Shown here: positions 60,473 to 64,000 of the stretch, one piece after another
Position numbering within the stretch: the first letter of the stretch is position 1
Layout of the letters: each line of letters opens with the position of its first letter
Source: JAPUEK01 sp963815355
Lineage (GTDB): Bacteria; Pseudomonadota; Alphaproteobacteria; Rhodobacterales; Rhodobacteraceae
Assembly: GCA_963815355.1 (NCBI GenBank)
Contig: CAWFGJ010000005.1
Location: 331,097-395,096 of the forward strand
Direction: 5' to 3'
Length of the DNA stretch: 64,000 nt
Translations under genes and position numbers: made by a program
The notes under the pieces: model-generated
Databases searched by the model: none
What the model saw: the letters and a program-made list of their open reading frames with translations, nothing else
What the model was told of the DNA's origin: nothing

Positions 60473-61972
60473 ATGCAAGAGATCGGTCACTGGATCAACG
60501 GCAAGCACGTCAAGGGCACTTCGGGCCGCTTTGCGGACGTCTTCAACCCCGCAACCGGCGAAGTTCAGGCCCGCGTGGCACTGGCCAGCAAGGCAGAACT
60601 GGACGCCGCCACCGCCGACGCCGCCAAAGCGCAGGTCAAATGGGGCGCCACCAATCCGCAGCGCCGGGCGCGCGTGATGATGGAAATGGTCCGTCTGATC
60701 AACCGCGACATGGAAAAGCTGGCCGAAGCGCTGAGCCGTGAGCATGGCAAGACCATCCCCGACGCCAAAGGCGACATCCAGCGCGGTCTGGAAGTGGTGG
60801 AATTCTGCATCGGCGCGCCGCAGATGCTGAAGGGCGAATTCACCGACTCGGCCGGTCCGGGCATCGACATGTATTCAATGCGCCAGCCTCTGGGCGTGGC
60901 CGCCGGGATCACCCCGTTCAACTTTCCTGCCATGATCCCGTTGTGGAAAATGGGTCCCGCCCTGGCCTGCGGCAACGCCTTTATCCTCAAGCCATCCGAG
61001 CGTGATCCGTCGGTCCCGATGATGCTGGCGGAATTGTTTCAGGAAGCGGGCTTGCCGGACGGCGTGCTGCAAGTGATCAACGGCGACAAGGAATTGGTCG
61101 ATGCGATCCTTGATAACCCCGAAATCGGCGGCATCGGCTTTGTCGGTTCTACCCCGATTGCAGAATATATCTATGGGCGCGGCTGCTCTAACGGCAAGCG
61201 CGTGCAGTGTTTTGGCGGTGCCAAGAACCACATGATCATCATGCCGGACGCCGACATGGACCAAGCGGCAGACGCGCTGGTCGGTGCAGGATACGGGGCG
61301 GCGGGCGAGCGCTGCATGGCGATTTCCGTGGCGCTGCCGGTGGGCGAAAAGACCGCTGATCTGCTGATCGAAAAGCTGATCCCGCGGATCGAAAAACTGA
61401 AGGTCGGCCCCTACACCGCAGGCAATGACGTGGACTACGGCCCGGTCGTGACCGCTGCGGCCAAAGCCAATATCCTGCGGCTGGTGGAAACAGGCGTCGC
61501 GCAGGGGGCAAAGCTGGTCGTCGATGGCCGCAACTTCAACCTGCAGGGCTATGAGGACGGCTTCTTTGTCGGCCCGCATCTGTTTGACCACGTGACCACG
61601 GATATGGACATCTACCGCAAAGAGATTTTCGGGCCGGTTCTGTCGACAGTGCGTTGCGACACCTATGAGCAGGCCTTGGGCTATGCGATGGACCATGAAT
61701 ATGGCAACGGCACCGCGATCTACACCCGCGACGGCGACACCGCGCGCGACTTTGCCAACCGGGTGAATGTCGGCATGATCGGCATCAACGTGCCGATCCC
61801 GGTGCCTTTGGCCTATCACACCTTTGGCGGCTGGAAAAAATCCTCGTTCGGCGATTTGAACCAGCACGGGCCAGACGCTTTCCGCTTCTACACCCGCACC
61901 AAGACCATCACCGCACGCTGGCCCTCGGGCATCAAGGAAGGCGCGAGCCTGAACTTCAAGCAGATGGATTGA
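60473..61972 (+). CDS. mmsA: CoA-acylating methylmalonate-semialdehyde dehydrogenase
   Basis: A 499-residue aldehyde dehydrogenase that turns (methyl)malonate semialdehyde into propionyl/acetyl-CoA in valine and inositol breakdown. HWINGKHVKGTSGRFADVFNPATGEV at the start, GVAAGITPFNFPAMIPLWKMGPALACGN, GFVGSTPIAEYIYGRG, GAAGERCMAIS (catalytic Cys) and the MMSDH-type ending. ATG 60473 follows AAGGAGG. A GC-rich hairpin and a terminator lie downstream. Confidence 0.94.
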   Translation: MQEIGHWINGKHVKGTSGRFADVFNPATGEVQARVALASKAELDAATADAAKAQVKWGATNPQRRARVMMEMVRLINRDMEKLAEALSREHGKTIPDAKGDIQRGLEVVEFCIGAPQMLKGEFTDSAGPGIDMYSMRQPLGVAAGITPFNFPAMIPLWKMGPALACGNAFILKPSERDPSVPMMLAELFQEAGLPDGVLQVINGDKELVDAILDNPEIGGIGFVGSTPIAEYIYGRGCSNGKRVQCFGGAKNHMIIMPDADMDQAADALVGAGYGAAGERCMAISVALPVGEKTADLLIEKLIPRIEKLKVGPYTAGNDVDYGPVVTAAAKANILRLVETGVAQGAKLVVDGRNFNLQGYEDGFFVGPHLFDHVTTDMDIYRKEIFGPVLSTVRCDTYEQALGYAMDHEYGNGTAIYTRDGDTARDFANRVNVGMIGINVPIPVPLAYHTFGGWKKSSFGDLNQHGPDAFRFYTRTKTITARWPSGIKEGASLNFKQMD

Positions 61973-61980
61973 TCCAACGG

Positions 61981-62018
61981 CCGGGGGCGCTTCGCCCCCC
62001 GGACCCCCAGAGGATATT
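61981..62018 (+). repeat. GC-rich hairpin followed by AGGATATTT (dispersed-element-like)
   Basis: CCGGGGGCG pairs with CGCCCCCCGG around CTT, followed by GACCCCCAG and AGGATATTT. I have the impression that this hairpin plus AGGATATTT layout recurs between genes across Rhodobacteraceae; only one copy is in this window, so the repeat claim rests on recall. Confidence 0.4.
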
Positions 62019-62030
62019 TGGAGACAGAAA

Positions 62031-62070
62031 ATGGGGGGAGCACGCGCGTGCCTTCCCCCATTTGGTTTTT
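62031..62070 (+). terminator. Rho-independent terminator after mmsA
   Basis: ATGGGGG near 62031 pairs with CCCCCAT near 62056, with the inner perfect palindrome GCACGCGCGTGC extending the stem, followed by TTTGGTTTTT. One bulge, long stem. Confidence 0.65.
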
Positions 62071-62177
62071 GGTGCATCTGATCGCATGGCAGCCTTTGCC
62101 CTGCGGATGGATTGCCCAGATCGCTGATGCAAAGGCGGTTTTGTGCCGCCGTGCATCAGAGCAGGCCCCTGCTTGAT

Positions 62178-62390
62178 TTAGCCCGCGCCGCCTTGCGCGG
62201 CACCCCATGTCTGGGCGTTTGGGTTCGGGTTCATCTGGAACGCTTGAACCACGGTCGCATTAACCACGTGATTGACGCCGGCGGTGGTGGCCGTTTCCAC
62301 GCGCAAAGCCGGGAGATCCGCGCCGGGAATAACGAGGCGATGCGGCTTAGGACTTGCCTTGCGCGGCCAGCACCCCCCAAATGGGCCCAT
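62178..62390 (-). CDS. Possible 70-aa hypothetical protein
   Basis: A frame starting MGPFGGCWPRKASPKPHRL and ending in a Gln/Asn/Ala-rich tail. The middle (LPALRVETATTAGVNHVVNATVV) looks coding, but there is no clear ribosome site and the start collides with the Crp/Fnr start on the other strand. Either a minor antisense gene or noise. Confidence 0.3.
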   Translation of the reverse strand: MGPFGGCWPRKASPKPHRLVIPGADLPALRVETATTAGVNHVVNATVVQAFQMNPNPNAQTWGAAQGGAG

Positions 62391-63033
62391 GGCATGGCTT
62401 GATAACATCGCCGGGCTTAGACCCGAGTCTGCGGCGCGGCTCGCCGCCTTGCCTGGCCACAGCCTGCCCAAGGGCAGCGTGCTGTTCCACAGCGGCGATC
62501 CCGCGCAAGGCTTTGTTGTGGTGCTGGAAGGCCGGATCGAGGTGTTTCTGACCGGCCCTTCGGGGCGCGAGATCCTGCTTTACGCGGTGGAGCCGGGGCA
62601 ATCCTGCATCCAGACCACCCTTGGGCTGATGGGGGATGAACCCTACGCGGGTGAGGCGATCACGGCGACCGATGCGCGCCTGGTTCTGATCCCAAAGCCG
62701 CTGTTTCAAACCCTGATGGACGGCGATGCGGGCTTTCGTGCCTATGTTTTGCATGCCTTTGCGCGGCGGATGCAGGATGTGACCCGCCTGCTGGAAAGTG
62801 TCGCCTTCGGGCGGGTCGAGGCCCGGCTTGCCGCGGCCTTGCTGGATCTGGCCGAGGGCGGCGAGGTGCGCGCCACACAAGCGGAGCTGGCCGCCAGGAT
62901 CGGATCAGCCCGGGAGGTGGTCACCCGCCGCCTTGATGCCTTTGCCCGCGCAGGCTGGGTCGCCACCGACCGGGGGGCGGTCCATATCACCGATGCGGCC
63001 GCCCTGCGTCATTGCGCCACAACGGCTCTGTGA
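62389..63033 (+). CDS. Crp/Fnr-family transcriptional regulator
   Basis: A 214-residue regulator. cNMP-binding-type sensor domain (LPKGSVLFHSGDPAQGFVVVLEGRIEVFL ... ILLYAVEPGQSCIQTTLGLMG) and winged helix (ATQAELAARIGSAREVVTRRLDAFARAGWV). The Fnr N-terminal Cys cluster is absent, so it is not an oxygen-sensing FNR; it is near the cNMP-or-other-ligand group. A 19-bp palindrome overlaps its stop and stands before the DUF2892 gene, so it probably controls that gene. ATG 62389. Confidence 0.86.
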   Translation: MAWLDNIAGLRPESAARLAALPGHSLPKGSVLFHSGDPAQGFVVVLEGRIEVFLTGPSGREILLYAVEPGQSCIQTTLGLMGDEPYAGEAITATDARLVLIPKPLFQTLMDGDAGFRAYVLHAFARRMQDVTRLLESVAFGRVEARLAAALLDLAEGGEVRATQAELAARIGSAREVVTRRLDAFARAGWVATDRGAVHITDAAALRHCATTAL

Positions 63034-63045
63034 CCAGATCACAGA
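63027..63045. promoter_or_regulatory. Crp/Fnr-type operator
   Basis: TCTGTGA-CCAGA-TCACAGA, a perfect 7+5+7 palindrome overlapping the regulator's stop codon and about 75 bases before the DUF2892 ATG. The TGTGA/TCACA half-sites are CRP-like, but the spacer is five, not six. Confidence 0.65.
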
Positions 63046-63117
63046 CCGGCGCCTGCCTTTGGCCTACTGTGAACCCATGACCTGATGCGTTCAGGCACTC
63101 ATGAAAAGGAGAACAGC

Positions 63118-63327
63118 ATGTTCAAAACCAATGAAGGCACCATCGACCGGGCCCTGCGCGTAATCGTCGGGCTGGCCCTGCTGGTCTGGTTCTTTGCCGA
63201 CAATGGCACCGGGTTTTGGCACTACGCCAAACTGATCGGCATTGTGCCGTTGGTCACCGGCCTGATCGGGTCCTGCCCGCTGTATTCCCTGCTGGGCATG
63301 TCCACCTGCCCGATGAAAAAGGCCTGA
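63118..63327 (+). CDS. DUF2892 inner-membrane protein (YgaP-type)
   Basis: A 69-residue protein: NEGTIDRALRVIVGLALLVWFF and LIGIVPLVTGLIGSCPLYSLLGMSTC form two helices with the family's Cys pair (SCPLY and STC). Such YgaP-like membrane modules accompany sulfurtransferases or occur alone. AAAAGGAGAACAGC precedes ATG 63118. Likely a target of the adjacent Crp/Fnr regulator through the palindrome at 63027. Confidence 0.85.
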   Translation: MFKTNEGTIDRALRVIVGLALLVWFFADNGTGFWHYAKLIGIVPLVTGLIGSCPLYSLLGMSTCPMKKA

Positions 63328-63349
63328 ACCGCTTGGCGGTGACGGCGGA

Positions 63350-64000
63350 TTACTCCGCCGCCACCCGCTTTGGCTTCAGCATGCCTTTTAGGTAGCGCCC
63401 GGTGTGGCTCGCCTCGACTTTGGCGACGTCTTCGGGTGTACCGACGGCCACGATCTCACCGCCGCCATCGCCCCCCTCCGGGCCAATGTCGATCAGCCAG
63501 TCGGCGGTCTTGATGACATCGAGGTTGTGCTCAATCACCACCACCGTGTTGCCTTGATCGACCAAAGAGTGCAGCACTTCCAACAGCTTGCGCACGTCTT
63601 CGAAATGCAGACCCGTCGTCGGCTCATCCAGGATATAAAGCGTGCGCCCGGTGGCGCGTCGGCTAAGCTCTTTTGACAGCTTGACCCGCTGCGCCTCGCC
63701 GCCCGAAAGAGTTGTCGCTTGCTGGCCAACCTTGATATAGCCCAAGCCGACCTCGCACAAAGCATCCATCTTTTCGCGGATCGATGGCACGGCTTGAAAG
63801 AACTCTTTGGCCTCTTCGCAGGTCATATCAAGAACGTCCGCGATGTTTTTGTTCTTAAAGCGAACTTCCAGAGTTTCGCGGTTGTATCGGTGCCCCTTGC
63901 AGGTCTCGCAGGTGACATAGACATCGGGCAGAAAGTGCATTTCGATCTTGATGACGCCGTCGCCCTGACAGGCCTCGCACCGCCCCCCCTTGACGTTCGG
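63350..64000 (-). CDS. uvrA: Excinuclease ABC subunit A, 3' end (partial)
   Basis: C-terminal 216 residues of UvrA, running off the right edge. The zinc-finger Cys pairs (CEACQGDG and CETCKGHRY) are visible at its start, then TLSGGEAQRVKLSKEL (ABC signature), LYILDEPTTGLHFEDVRKLLEVL (Walker B/D loop) and VVVIEHNLDVIKTADWLIDIGPEGG (switch His). Participates in nucleotide excision repair. Identification is certain. Confidence 0.96.
   Translation of the reverse strand, partial: PNVKGGRCEACQGDGVIKIEMHFLPDVYVTCETCKGHRYNRETLEVRFKNKNIADVLDMTCEEAKEFFQAVPSIREKMDALCEVGLGYIKVGQQATTLSGGEAQRVKLSKELSRRATGRTLYILDEPTTGLHFEDVRKLLEVLHSLVDQGNTVVVIEHNLDVIKTADWLIDIGPEGGDGGGEIVAVGTPEDVAKVEASHTGRYLKGMLKPKRVAAE

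Larger units (their letters stand above)
61973..62177. other. mmsA 3' region with GC-rich hairpin element and terminator
   Basis: Non-coding stretch after mmsA. It holds the two structures listed next (61981-62018 and 62031-62070). Nothing else is seen before the short leftward frame at 62178. Confidence 0.5.

Overview
The window looks like chromosomal DNA of a marine-type Rhodobacteraceae (Roseobacter group, Alphaproteobacteria). The basis is the high GC, the block argS - SPOR protein - nagZ - scpA - scpB, the order aroB-aroK / xerD, lpxD with a private ACP and ketoacyl synthase, a methylmalonate-semialdehyde dehydrogenase with a divergent LysR, a CcsR/'cuckoo'-like sRNA with C-rich anti-Shine-Dalgarno loops, and an intergenic GC-rich hairpin followed by AGGATATTT. 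No 16S gene is present, so this placement is inference.

Layout. 1-1842: end of kdsA, a HI0933-family flavoprotein and tRNA-Gln(TTG). 1843-~8690: an accessory region behind the tRNA. An 89-bp block holding the tRNA 3' end and its terminator recurs at 7009-7097 (83 of 89 identical), next to a decayed tRNA-Gln copy. Between the two copies lie AT-richer genes: a two-helix membrane protein, a protein with family-A-polymerase-like palm motifs and an apparent frameshift at its start, small ORFs, and a secreted pepsin-like protease with two DTG motifs. A tyrosine-recombinase remnant lies further right (8176-8655). 8690-16000: a secreted YHYH / PEBP / third-protein trio, an LTA-synthase-like sulfatase with a carbohydrate-binding-like tail, an acetyltransferase, a cupin, and an ArsR + AHSA1 pair.

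16200-29300: nitrogen/polyamine metabolism. It contains a PuuA-like ligase and PuuB-like oxidase, a large PLP amino-acid decarboxylase, a GMC oxidoreductase, and an apparent operon agmatinase-family ureohydrolase - two SDRs - deacetylase - 56-aa membrane peptide - NCS1 permease under a divergent LysR. Arginine decarboxylase plus agmatinase would make putrescine, and PuuA/PuuB would consume it. The permease operon may instead serve another guanidino compound. 29300-33300: SDRs with TetR, cupin and LysR proteins and a clear TetR-type operator.

33300-64000: mostly housekeeping. In order: aroB-aroK; a 44-aa membrane protein / secreted protein / xerD unit followed by a CorC-type protein lacking DUF21; a CAP-RTX exoprotein; a HerA/DUF853 ATPase; the sRNA locus; IalB; lpxD-ACP-KAS; a YcbB-type L,D-transpeptidase divergent from a Tat-exported YcbK-type protein; rlmE and ppx/gppA; a virulence-factor-domain protein with MTHFR and a methyl-THF:corrinoid methyltransferase; scpB-scpA-nagZ-SPOR-argS; coaD; mmsA with its LysR; a Crp/Fnr regulator with an adjacent 19-bp operator and a DUF2892 protein; and the 3' end of uvrA.

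The most novel-looking material is in the tRNA-Gln island (polymerase-like protein, bacterial pepsin) and the sRNA locus at 41.8-42.1 kb.
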